Below are positions 7,982 through 15,515 of a stretch of DNA of 41,606 nucleotides, in pieces (positions within the stretch are counted from its first letter, which is position 1; each line of letters opens with the position of its first letter). The notes below the pieces were generated by a model, which was not told the DNA's origin, made no database searches, and saw only the letters and a program-made list of their open reading frames with translations. The DNA lies in assembly GCA_002631715.1 (NCBI GenBank), contig MRSX01000001.1:112057-153662 (forward strand). The letters run 5' to 3'. Origin of the DNA: Candidatus Porisulfidus sp. TsSOB (lineage in GTDB: Bacteria > Pseudomonadota > Gammaproteobacteria > Poriferisulfidales > Poriferisulfidaceae). A program made the translations under genes and the position numbers.

Positions 7982-8112
7982 AAAGACATGCGTGACCGCA
8001 AAACGAATTCCTATTCTACATAGACGCGCTTGACAAATTGACGTTCCCCTAACTGGAATCAACGTTCAAACTGTAAGATAGATTTTTTACTCAGCTTTGC
8101 TGTTTGCCCGAA

Positions 8113-9513
8113 ATGTCTGGCTCCACAATCCGAACCCGGTTCGCTCCAAGTCCGACCGGTGCCTTGCATCTGGGAGGCACCCGCACGGCCTTGTACAACT
8201 GGCTTTACGCGCGGCATTGCGGTGGGGATTTCATCCTTCGAATCGAGGATACCGATCGGGAGCGTTCCAAAGAAGAGCACTGCCAGCAAATCATGTCCAT
8301 GCTGCGCTGGGTGGGCATGGATTGGGATGGCGAAGTGGTTTATCAATCGCAAAGGTCGCAGCGCCATCAAGAGATCATCCAGAAATTGCTCGACCAGGGA
8401 GATGCTTATTACTGCGACTGTTCTCCAGAGCGCTTGGAACAGTTGCGTAAGGAACAGATGGCGGCAAAACTCAAACCGCGCTACGACCGCCATTGTCGCG
8501 ATCGGGACAATCCTCCATCGGCACAATCGGTCGTCCGGTTCAAAACCCCGCTTGAGGGCGACGTGGTCATTCAGGACAGCCTGAAAGGAGAGGTGCGCTT
8601 TTCCAATTCCGAACTGGATGACCTGGTGATTGCCCGTGCGGATGGAAGCGCGACCTACCATCTGGCCGTCGTAGTGGACGACATGGATGCAGGTGTTACG
8701 CACATCATCCGGGGCGATGACCACCTCAACAATACGCCACGGCAAGTCAATATTCTTTCTGCGCTAGGCGCAGATGTGCCCAGCTACACGCACCTGCCGA
8801 TGATTCTCGACGAAAGCGGGCGCAAGATGTCCAAGCGGAAAGATTCTGCTGATATGGCGCAATACCGCGAGCAAGGGTATCTGCCCACGGCTCTGGCCAA
8901 CATCCTGGTACGCTTGGGCTGGGCTCACGGGGACGACGAATTGTTTTCGGTCGAAGAGTTGATTCAGCAGTTCGACCTTTCCGGGCTGAATCCGGCCGCA
9001 AGCCGGATCGACCCCAAGAAAATGGCTTGGGTCAACCAGCAGCAAATGAGCCGCGTGTCCGAAAGCGAGATCAATGCGGAATTCGATTGGCATAGTGCTC
9101 GGCAAGATTTGGATCCTGATGTATTAAGCAAGCCGGATCGGGCTGCACTGATTGAAGTTCAGCGAAAACGCTGCCGCACCGTGACGGACATGGTTGCACA
9201 GAGCCGCTGGCTGTTGCTGGAAGATCCGGGGACGGACGAGTCGGCACGAGAAAAATTCCTCACCCCCGAGTCCCGTTCGATCCTGCAGGAGCTGGCAGAC
9301 GAGATGGAGCAAGTTGACTGGAATGTTGAATCCCTGAAAGGCCTGGTTGACGCGGCCTGTGAGCGCCACCAAGTCAAGCCTGGGAAGGTCGCGCAGCCGC
9401 TGCGCGTCGCCGTGACCGGGGGGACAGTTTCACCCTCCATTGAAGATACCTTGGTTTTGCTTGGCCGGGAACGAGCATTGCGGCGTTTGCGATCAGCAAT
9501 TTCAGGTGCATAA
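8113..9513 (+). CDS. gltX: Glutamyl-tRNA synthetase
   Basis: Class I synthetase that joins glutamate to tRNA-Glu. The product is 466 residues; E. coli GltX is 471. The HIGH-like motif is HLGG (19-22) within FAPSPTGALHLGG, and KMSKR is at 238-242. The zinc-binding insert has C101, C103 and C128, but the fourth ligand, two residues after the last Cys, is Asp130 rather than the His/Tyr usual in E. coli-like enzymes. The ATG at 8113 is chosen over a TTG nine bases upstream because it gives the normal N-terminus; neither has a clear ribosome site. A tRNA-Glu gene follows 47 bases after the stop. Confidence 0.97.
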   Translation: MSGSTIRTRFAPSPTGALHLGGTRTALYNWLYARHCGGDFILRIEDTDRERSKEEHCQQIMSMLRWVGMDWDGEVVYQSQRSQRHQEIIQKLLDQGDAYYCDCSPERLEQLRKEQMAAKLKPRYDRHCRDRDNPPSAQSVVRFKTPLEGDVVIQDSLKGEVRFSNSELDDLVIARADGSATYHLAVVVDDMDAGVTHIIRGDDHLNNTPRQVNILSALGADVPSYTHLPMILDESGRKMSKRKDSADMAQYREQGYLPTALANILVRLGWAHGDDELFSVEELIQQFDLSGLNPAASRIDPKKMAWVNQQQMSRVSESEINAEFDWHSARQDLDPDVLSKPDRAALIEVQRKRCRTVTDMVAQSRWLLLEDPGTDESAREKFLTPESRSILQELADEMEQVDWNVESLKGLVDAACERHQVKPGKVAQPLRVAVTGGTVSPSIEDTLVLLGRERALRRLRSAISGA

Positions 9514-9514
9514 T

Positions 9515-9543
9515 TTGACGAATCAGGCTCTTTTGACTAGAGT
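9515..9543 (+). promoter_or_regulatory. Sigma-70 promoter of the tRNA-Glu gene
   Basis: TTGACG (9515-9520) and TAGAGT (9538-9543) are separated by 17 bases and followed by GCGC. A GC-rich discriminator is typical of stable-RNA promoters under growth-rate and stringent control. The predicted start would be about 10 bases before the mature tRNA. It begins right after the gltX stop. Confidence 0.65.
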
Positions 9544-9560
9544 GCGCATCCAATCCAATA

Positions 9561-9636
9561 GTCCCCATCGTCTAGAGGCCTAGGACACCGCCCTTTCACG
9601 GCGGCAACAGGGGTTCGAATCCCCTTGGGGACGCCA
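9561..9636 (+). tRNA. tRNA-Glu (anticodon TTC)
   Basis: A complete 76-base cloverleaf. The acceptor stem GTCCCCA (9561-9567) pairs with TGGGGAC (9626-9632). The anticodon stem CCGCC (9588-9592) pairs with GGCGG (9600-9604) around loop CTTTCAC, giving anticodon TTC at 9595-9597, which reads GAA and GAG. The T arm holds GGTTCGAATCC. Discriminator base G is at 9633 and the CCA end is encoded at 9634-9636. It sits directly behind the gene for its own synthetase. Confidence 0.98.
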
Positions 9637-9701
9637 GTTTTCCAATGACTGCCAGCGCGTTGGGCCGTGAAGTCCAGCGTCGAGATGCATTGGGGCAGAT
9701 T

Positions 9702-10475
9702 TCAGGGACGAATGCCGACGCCCCGTTTGAGCAACTGCAGGCAGGTGTACGTCAGTATGGCAATGACGACGACGATCAAAAGCAGTGAATTGACGGGATC
9801 AACTTCTTGTATCCCCATCCAGCCGTAGCGGAACAGGCCAATCATGTGCAGAATCGGGTTGAACAGAGAAACCTGTTGCCAGAAGGGCGAGAGCATGTCA
9901 AGGGAGTAAAAGATGCCGCCCAGGTAGGTCAGGGGAGTCAATACAAAGGTCGGGATAATCGAGATGTCGTCAAAACTTTTCGCATAGATGCCGTTGATGA
10001 GCCCGGCGAGAGAGAACAAGATGCAGGTCAGGACGGCGACTCCCAGTATCAAGGCAAGGTGGAATAGCGGAACTTTGGCAAAAAAGACGGTTACCGCCGT
10101 GACCACCAGCCCGACAGCTAGCCCGCGCATGATGCCACCGCCGATAAAGCCGGTCAGGATAATGAAGTTTGGCACCGGGGAGACTAGTAATTCTTCGATG
10201 TGTCGCTGGAATTTTGAGCTGTAGAACGAAGAAACAACGTTGGCGTAAGCATTGGTGATGACGGACATCAAGATGAGACCGGGCGCGATGTAGTCCATGT
10301 AGCGATAGCCGCCGATGTCGGCCAGCTGTGAGCCGATCAGTTCTCCGAAGATGATGAAGTACAAGATGGTCGTGATGGCTGGCGGTATAACCGTTTGGAC
10401 CCAGATGCGCATGAATCGCAGATATTCCCGAATCAGCATGCTCTGAAGAGCGATAAGTTGTTGCTTCAATGGCAT
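9702..10475 (-). CDS. yadH: ABC-2 type transporter permease (YadH-like)
   Basis: Membrane subunit of an ABC exporter, 257 residues with about six transmembrane segments typical of the ABC-2 family. Recognisable parts are the N-terminal REYLRFMRIWVQTV.PP amphipathic stretch, the SSFYSSKFQRHIEELLVSP loop after the second membrane segment, and a final cytoplasmic KRGVGIRP. It closely resembles E. coli YadH. The start lies six bases after the stop of the ATPase gene, so the pair forms one operon and one transporter. The substrate is unknown. Confidence 0.92.
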   Translation of the reverse strand: MPLKQQLIALQSMLIREYLRFMRIWVQTVIPPAITTILYFIIFGELIGSQLADIGGYRYMDYIAPGLILMSVITNAYANVVSSFYSSKFQRHIEELLVSPVPNFIILTGFIGGGIMRGLAVGLVVTAVTVFFAKVPLFHLALILGVAVLTCILFSLAGLINGIYAKSFDDISIIPTFVLTPLTYLGGIFYSLDMLSPFWQQVSLFNPILHMIGLFRYGWMGIQEVDPVNSLLLIVVVIAILTYTCLQLLKRGVGIRP

Positions 10476-10481
10476 GGTGCT

Positions 10482-11414
10482 TTAGTCAAAGTGATGCCCG
10501 ACCAATTGCAGAAAAAGTTTTTCCAATCGGTTAGTCTTGTTCTTCATGCTGAGAATGTCGATGCCTTGAGCACTGAGTTCGCTGAACAAGCGATTCAGGT
10601 CGGCTCCTTTGTGGATCGTGGCTTCAAGCGTTCGCGGGTCCGGGCAATGCAGGGCGTAGCCATCGACCTGCGGGCAGTGGGGTAGGGGGGTCTTCAGGTA
10701 TAGAACGAAGTGCTCCGAATCCAACTGATCCAGCAACTCCCGCATCGTGGTGTTGGCACGAATCCGACCGTTTGAGATTATTGCGATGGTTCGGCACAAC
10801 TGCTCTGCTTCTTCAAGGTAGTGGGTGGTCAGGATGATGGTCGTGCCTCGGGAATTAATTTCTTTGAGGTAATGCCAGAGGTTATGACGGATTTCCAGGT
10901 CTACTCCTGCAGTCGGTTCATCCAGAATCAAAAGCTGGGGTTCGTGGATCATGGCTCGTGCGATCATCAATCGGCGTTTCATGCCTCCCGACAATTCGCG
11001 GGCCATGACCGAGCGCTTGTCCCACAGGTCGAATTGCTCCAAAAGCCTTTGCGTACGCTTCTCGGCATCTTGGCGACGAATGCCGTAATACCCGGCTTGG
11101 TGCATGAGGGTGTCGCAGACCGGATCGAATTGGTTGAAGTTGAATTCCTGTGGCACCAGGCCAAGGCAGGCGCGGGCAGCTGCATAGTCGCGAATGATGT
11201 CGTGCCCGAAGATCGTGACTGAACCTTCCGAAAACGTCACTAGAGAGGAAATGATGCCGATGGCGGTGGATTTTCCGGCTCCATTGGGCCCGAGAAGCGC
11301 AAAGAAGTCTCCACGCTGTACTTCCAGGTCAATGCCATGCAGTGCCTCTACGCCGTTGGCATAGGTCTTCTTGAGCCCTTTGATTTGGAGTGCAGGGGTT
11401 AGAGGCGTAGTCAT
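10482..11414 (-). CDS. yadG: ABC transporter ATP-binding protein (YadG-like)
   Basis: Nucleotide-binding subunit partnering the permease just downstream. The product is 310 residues. Walker A is GPNGAGKST (42-50); the Q-loop lies in LVPQEFNF; the signature is LSGGMKRRL; Walker B is LLILDEPTAG; the switch His is in TTHYLEEAE. The C-terminal extension, ending with SMKNKTNRLE, matches E. coli YadG. A GTG start at 11438 is possible, but the ATG at 11414 gives the usual N-terminus. It is divergent from dusA across about 100 bases. The transported compound is not known. Confidence 0.93.
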   Translation of the reverse strand: MTTPLTPALQIKGLKKTYANGVEALHGIDLEVQRGDFFALLGPNGAGKSTAIGIISSLVTFSEGSVTIFGHDIIRDYAAARACLGLVPQEFNFNQFDPVCDTLMHQAGYYGIRRQDAEKRTQRLLEQFDLWDKRSVMARELSGGMKRRLMIARAMIHEPQLLILDEPTAGVDLEIRHNLWHYLKEINSRGTTIILTTHYLEEAEQLCRTIAIISNGRIRANTTMRELLDQLDSEHFVLYLKTPLPHCPQVDGYALHCPDPRTLEATIHKGADLNRLFSELSAQGIDILSMKNKTNRLEKLFLQLVGHHFD

Positions 11415-11516
11415 TGTGGCAGAACTGCAGGGGTTCACTACTATAGCGTCAAAAATCGCCCCTAAAGCATGTTATCGGCTTATCTCATTGATTTACAATG
11501 AGCGCCCGAGGATCTT

Positions 11517-12482
11517 ATGTCTCAGCGAATTTTCTGCATTGCCCCGATGATGGACCATACGGACCGTCATTTCCGGTATTTTCTGAGAGTTTTATCACCG
11601 CATGCATGGTTATTCACCGAAATGGTGACGACGGGAGCGGTTTTACATGGAGACACCGAATCTCTGCTCGGATTTGATCCGGCCGAGCAGCCAGTCGCGT
11701 TCCAACTCGGTGGCAGTGACCCGGAAGACTTGGCCCGCTGTGCCGCTATCGCCCAAGATTTTGGCTACGATGAGGTGAATCTGAATGTCGGCTGTCCAAG
11801 CAGCCGCGTTTCGGCAGGACGTTTCGGGGCCTGTTTGATGGAAGAACCTCTAAGGGTTGCGGATTGCGTGGCAGCAATGCAGGCAAAAGTCCACATCCCA
11901 ATTACGGTGAAATGCCGTATTGGCGTGGATGGGCAGGATACGGAAGAGGCCTTGACGGAATTCGTGGAGACTGTTGCGGATGCTGGCTGCCAGACGTTTT
12001 ATGTGCATGCGCGAATCGCCATGCTATCCGGGTTGAGCCCAAAGCAGAACCGCACGATTCCTCCCTTGAATTACGAACGTGTATGGGGACTCAAGCGCGA
12101 ATTTCCACACCTGACCATTGTGATCAACGGCGGTATTCGCTCGACCGAAGAAGTGCAGCAGCACCTGGCTCAGGTCGACGGGGTAATGGTCGGGAGGCTC
12201 GCGTGCGAGGATCACTGGGCCATCCGGCAGATCGAGCAGGCCTTGTTTCCGGACTCAACAGCACCGAAGACGCCACTAGAGGCATTTGACACCTACTTGC
12301 CGTATTTGGAAGAGCAATGCAGGGCAGGGGTGCCGCTGGCTCGTATGACGCGCCACATTACGGGCCTGTTCCGTGGATGTCCAGGTGCAAAAAGTTGGAG
12401 GCAGGCCGCCGCCTGTCCAGATTCCTCTGCATCGGCTCTCCAGACTTTGCGGGAAACTGCCTGCCGGGTTGCATACGCATGA
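11517..12482 (+). CDS. dusA: tRNA-dihydrouridine synthase A
   Basis: FMN-dependent enzyme that reduces uridines at positions 20/20a in the tRNA D-loop. The product is 321 residues. Signatures are APMMDHTDRHFR (9-20), the catalytic Cys93 in NVGCPSSRV, GRFGACLM, VKCRIGVD, and ARIAMLSGLSPKQNR. The last is diagnostic for DusA rather than DusB or DusC. A GAGGAT ribosome site lies four bases before the ATG. Its stop overlaps the start of the next gene as ATGA, so the two are translationally coupled. Confidence 0.95.
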   Translation: MSQRIFCIAPMMDHTDRHFRYFLRVLSPHAWLFTEMVTTGAVLHGDTESLLGFDPAEQPVAFQLGGSDPEDLARCAAIAQDFGYDEVNLNVGCPSSRVSAGRFGACLMEEPLRVADCVAAMQAKVHIPITVKCRIGVDGQDTEEALTEFVETVADAGCQTFYVHARIAMLSGLSPKQNRTIPPLNYERVWGLKREFPHLTIVINGGIRSTEEVQQHLAQVDGVMVGRLACEDHWAIRQIEQALFPDSTAPKTPLEAFDTYLPYLEEQCRAGVPLARMTRHITGLFRGCPGAKSWRQAAACPDSSASALQTLRETACRVAYA

Positions 12483-13246
12483 CACACTGGATTCGTTTTG
12501 AGCACGACGGCCGGATACATTTCGGCCAATTGAAGGATTCCACCATCCTGGTGTGCGAAGGCGACATGTTCACGGCGCCCATGCAGACTGATGAAACGGT
12601 CACATTGGATGAAGTTCGCGTACTAACGCCGACTGTGCCGAGCAAAATGCCGGCGCTTTGGAACAATTATCAGGCTTTGGCTGATGAGAAGGGTTTGGAG
12701 TATCCAGAAACCCCTCTATACCTGTTCAAGGCCACTTCCTCGTTTTTGGCGACCGGGGAGGTGATCATGCACCCGACCTCGGTGACGGAAGACGTGTTTT
12801 ACGAGGGGGAGCTCGGGATTGTCATCGGACAAACCGTAAAAGGAGCCTCTTTGGACGAGGCAGAGCAAGCCATTTTCGGCTATACCTGCATCAATGACGT
12901 GACTGCATTCAGTCTTTTGAAGGAATATGCGGGATTTGATCAGTGGACGCGGTCAAAAGGATTCGATACGTTCGGGGTATTCGGGCCAGTAGTCGCTACC
13001 GGGCTGGATTACCGGGAATTGGAGATCGTGACACGTGTCGATGGCGAAGAAAAGCAGCATTATCCGGCCTCAGACATGATGATGTCGCCAATGGAAACGA
13101 TTTCGCGGTTGTCCGAGAATATGACCCTGTGCCCGGGAGATGTAATCTGTTGTGGAACCTCGGTAGGACTTGGTCCCATGCCACGCGGCTGCACTGTGGA
13201 AGTCGAAATTGAGGGAATCGGTTGCTTGCGAAACGAGTATCGCTAG
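12479..13246 (+). CDS. Fumarylacetoacetate hydrolase (FAH) family protein
   Basis: A 255-residue protein of the FAH family, whose members hydrolyse or isomerise beta-dicarbonyl acids: fumarylacetoacetate, acylpyruvates, oxaloacetate, or homoprotocatechuate-pathway intermediates. The metal-binding acids are E109 and E111 in YEGELGIVIG and D140 in INDVTAF. The RSKGFDTFGVFGP stretch is also typical. The substrate cannot be inferred; no aromatic-degradation genes are nearby, so acylpyruvate hydrolysis or oxaloacetate handling are both possible. The ATG overlaps the dusA stop. The frame is open upstream to 12317 only because it passes through dusA in another frame. The stop codon overlaps that of the convergent phosphoesterase. 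Confidence 0.9.
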   Translation: MTHWIRFEHDGRIHFGQLKDSTILVCEGDMFTAPMQTDETVTLDEVRVLTPTVPSKMPALWNNYQALADEKGLEYPETPLYLFKATSSFLATGEVIMHPTSVTEDVFYEGELGIVIGQTVKGASLDEAEQAIFGYTCINDVTAFSLLKEYAGFDQWTRSKGFDTFGVFGPVVATGLDYRELEIVTRVDGEEKQHYPASDMMMSPMETISRLSENMTLCPGDVICCGTSVGLGPMPRGCTVEVEIEGIGCLRNEYR

Positions 13247-14031
13247 ACCTTTTCCCCGACCTCGATAATCTTGTCAGGTCTAAAATCAGTCTCTGAATTT
13301 TCAAGTGGATATCCGCGAGCATTATTAATAAATCTAGTTTTTCCAAGAACGAAATCGTCTGGCTGGTGCGTGTGGCCATATAACCAGAGATCGGGCTCGA
13401 ATCTCTCCGCCAAATCTTCACACCCTGCAACGAAATAAGGATTTAGGCGGTCTCCCTGGTAACGGGCGGCAATACATTGTGAAACTGGCGCGAAATGCGT
13501 AATTACTACGTTATACGGGGCGTTTGACGAAGCTAGTGACTCCTCGAGCCAGGCGCGTTCCTTTCGATGCAGGTTTGCGCAATCAGTACGGCGAAAAGCC
13601 CTGTTTTCAAAGCCAATTACGTAGAAATCACTGACGGATTCCTCCGCATAAAGCCCATATAAATCCGCTTGTTTGGCCCCAAACAGCGTGAAATCGGACC
13701 ACAGCGTGCACCCGTGGAAAGCGACGTTACCGTATTGGATACGGCGACAGTTCAGTAATTCGATGCCGAATTGATCAGTATCGCGCCGGATCCAGCCCAA
13801 TGCTCGACGGTAGTCGTGACGATAAAACTCGTGATTTCCTGGCAAATAAAGGATAGGTCGGTCTGTTCGCGAGCGGTAATGTGCAAGGACTTCGGTGAGA
13901 TTTGCAGGGCTGTCGACATATTCTGAGATGTCGCCAGCAAGAACCAGGATGTCGTGATCCGGTAGCGGATACGGCCATTCGCTGGAATCGCCGAAGTTGT
14001 GGTGCGTATCGGATAGAAGGGAAATGCGCAT
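13243..14031 (-). CDS. Calcineurin-like metallophosphoesterase
   Basis: A 262-residue two-metal phosphoesterase. The full set of motifs is present: D8 and H10 (SDTHHN), D34 (AGDIS), N66 and H67 (PGNHEF), H179 (ITHFAP), and H220 and H222 (YGHTHQ). The family cleaves phosphomono- or diesters, including nucleotides and nucleic acids; this branch has no settled substrate. No signal peptide is seen. The frame is open to 14196, but that extension looks random and the ATG at 14031 starts directly with the first metal motif. Codons look AT-richer than in the flanking housekeeping genes. The stop overlaps the FAH gene's stop as CTAG. Confidence 0.88.
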   Translation of the reverse strand: MRISLLSDTHHNFGDSSEWPYPLPDHDILVLAGDISEYVDSPANLTEVLAHYRSRTDRPILYLPGNHEFYRHDYRRALGWIRRDTDQFGIELLNCRRIQYGNVAFHGCTLWSDFTLFGAKQADLYGLYAEESVSDFYVIGFENRAFRRTDCANLHRKERAWLEESLASSNAPYNVVITHFAPVSQCIAARYQGDRLNPYFVAGCEDLAERFEPDLWLYGHTHQPDDFVLGKTRFINNARGYPLENSETDFRPDKIIEVGEKV

Positions 14032-14219
14032 GGTTACAGCCGGTTCCGAGCCTAATAGTACCGCCGAAAGGCGTTTCCGCACACCTTGGGAAACATAAAA
14101 CTTTACATAATATTCCTTATGCGAAGTAATTGGTTTGGCAATTGGGGTGGTCTGCCGCCCCGGCACAAATGTCCCGAGGGCCTCCTTTTCGGTCAAAACA
14201 GGAGGAAATCAGCAGGAAT

Positions 14220-14978
14220 CTAGAATTTTGCCTTGACCATTGCTTGGGCGACCGATTCGGTTATTCCGGGGATTCCGAACCTGTTATCCCAATAGAGCCA
14301 CTCTACGCCGACATACAGCCACCCAGGCTGACTCAGCAAGTGGCCCAAATCAAGCAATAATTGAGGCTGAGCATGAAAATTGCGTTTTGAATAGGCAGGT
14401 GTTCCGGATTTTCCCTCGGAACCGGCCCAGTCGATAAAGCCTGCAAAATTCCACCGCGCCCTGCCAATTTCGAAATCAGCGCTCCAGACCACAGTGACTT
14501 GCCAAGTGGATCCCGATAACTCAGAGTTTTCTCTTAGATACCCGTTGACTTGGAAAAAATTGAAGCTTGGAATTGCGAGATCGATGGCTCCTCCGATTAA
14601 ATAGTTGGAAATGCCTTCGCCGAGTTCGACTGTGCCCGACAGTAAAACATCCTGGATTGGCCCTATAGAAAAATCCTTGCCGGTAATTTTCGACAAGCTC
14701 AACCGTGGCGACCATTCCCCGTAGACGGTGTTATCGCCTTGGACGAAGTTCGTGATGTCGACAAACACGAAATTATCCCCATAGGTCCAACCATTGGCCC
14801 ACTCCAGAGTGAGAATATCCACCTGCTCAGGTTCCAGTTCGTAGTTCGATCCATAGAGATACTGAACGTTAAATGCATTCCAGGCCTGTGCTGTAGTTGG
14901 AAAAGATGCTGTCACCGCCCCGAGCAGGAAGAAGCAGACGGAGTGAATTATTGGATATTTCCGGCGCAATGCATTCAT
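14220..14978 (-). CDS. Tsx-like outer-membrane channel protein
   Basis: A 252-residue protein with an N-terminal signal sequence (hydrophobic stretch about 11-28, cleavage near TAQA), followed by alternating amphipathic strands and a terminal Phe (VKAKF), as in beta-barrel outer-membrane proteins. It matches the Tsx-like nucleoside-channel family: ANGWTYGDNFVFVD, YGEWSPRLSLSKITGK, LLDLGH and YVGVEWLYWDNRFGI are characteristic. Uptake of nucleosides or small hydrophilic compounds across the outer membrane is inferred from the family only. It is 24-190 bases upstream of the phosphoesterase on the same strand, without an obvious terminator between. Confidence 0.82.
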   Translation of the reverse strand: MNALRRKYPIIHSVCFFLLGAVTASFPTTAQAWNAFNVQYLYGSNYELEPEQVDILTLEWANGWTYGDNFVFVDITNFVQGDNTVYGEWSPRLSLSKITGKDFSIGPIQDVLLSGTVELGEGISNYLIGGAIDLAIPSFNFFQVNGYLRENSELSGSTWQVTVVWSADFEIGRARWNFAGFIDWAGSEGKSGTPAYSKRNFHAQPQLLLDLGHLLSQPGWLYVGVEWLYWDNRFGIPGITESVAQAMVKAKF

Positions 14979-15040
14979 GATGACATGCGGCGTGTTTAGT
15001 CGCGAGGAAAATTCGCTAGGAATGGAAGTTCTGTGCCCAG

Positions 15041-15069
15041 TTGAATTATTACACTAAAATCTGTACAAT
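15041..15069 (+). promoter_or_regulatory. Sigma-70 promoter of the lipoprotein gene
   Basis: TTGAAT (15041-15046) and TACAAT (15064-15069) are 17 bases apart. This predicts a leader of about 90 bases, rich in A, before the lipoprotein ATG. The near-consensus boxes agree with an abundant product. Confidence 0.65.
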
Positions 15070-15164
15070 CAGCCCGACGGTGCTCAATGCTTGGTAATCT
15101 TACTAGCAATGCGCGCCGCAAAAAGTGCACTAAAAAAACAAAACAACACAACTCTGGAGTTGAC

Positions 15165-15461
15165 ATGGATAAAAAAGCAAAGGCATTGGCCCTAGGGGTC
15201 ATCTTGAGTGGTGCCTTCCTCACTGGATGCGGCGTTCCTCAGGCGGTCATGGATCACCTTGCAACGTTGGATTCCCAAGTTGCTGCGGCTCAGTCGACCG
15301 CGGATGAAGCATTGCGCATGGCCAAAGCGGCAGATCACATTGCGTTCCAAGCTAATGAGAAAGCTAATACAGCTGACGAGTTGGCACGGATGGCAATTTC
15401 CTGCTGCGATGCGAATTCTCATCGCCTCAACACAATGATGCACGACATGCAGAAGAAGTAA
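15165..15461 (+). CDS. Small Lpp/OprI-like outer-membrane lipoprotein
   Basis: A 98-residue lipoprotein. Charged MDKKAK, a hydrophobic segment and the lipobox LTGC (Cys22) give a mature chain of 77 residues. The mature part is an Ala-rich helix with heptad spacing (LDSQVAAAQSTADEALRMAKAA), like the alanine-zipper trimers of E. coli Lpp and Pseudomonas OprI. It ends in two lysines; in Lpp the terminal Lys is the residue joined to peptidoglycan. Two adjacent cysteines (80-81) near the C-terminal half are unusual. The ATG at 15165 follows GGAG. The frame is open from 15087, but that start would bury the signal. The convergent neighbour encodes an L,D-transpeptidase, which fits a crosslinking role. 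Confidence 0.87.
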   Translation: MDKKAKALALGVILSGAFLTGCGVPQAVMDHLATLDSQVAAAQSTADEALRMAKAADHIAFQANEKANTADELARMAISCCDANSHRLNTMMHDMQKK

Positions 15462-15483
15462 TCTTCAGCGTTTGATTGCATCA

Positions 15484-15515
15484 AGAAAAAGGGCCTGTTT
15501 TCAGGCTCTTTTTCT
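15484..15515. terminator. Bidirectional intrinsic terminator between lipoprotein and L,D-transpeptidase
   Basis: A 14-bp stem (one G-T pair) with loop TTTT: 15484-15497 pairs with 15502-15515. The GC core GGGCCTG/CAGGCTC is flanked by A5 on one side and T5 on the other, giving a T tract after the hairpin on both strands. It lies 22 bases after the lipoprotein stop and ends at the transpeptidase stop. Confidence 0.9.

Noticed and set aside
8030-8079. TTGACA (8030), TTGACG (8038) and TAAGAT (8074) between zapE and gltX as a gltX promoter.
   Set aside because: The spacings between the possible -35 and -10 boxes are over 30 bases, so no valid pair could be formed.
12317-12478. Upstream part of the FAH frame inside dusA.
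   Set aside because: It runs through dusA in another frame; the ATGA coupling start gives the normal FAH N-terminus.
14032-14196. N-terminal extension of the metallophosphoesterase.
   Set aside because: No similarity to the family; the first metal motif begins directly after the ATG at 14031.
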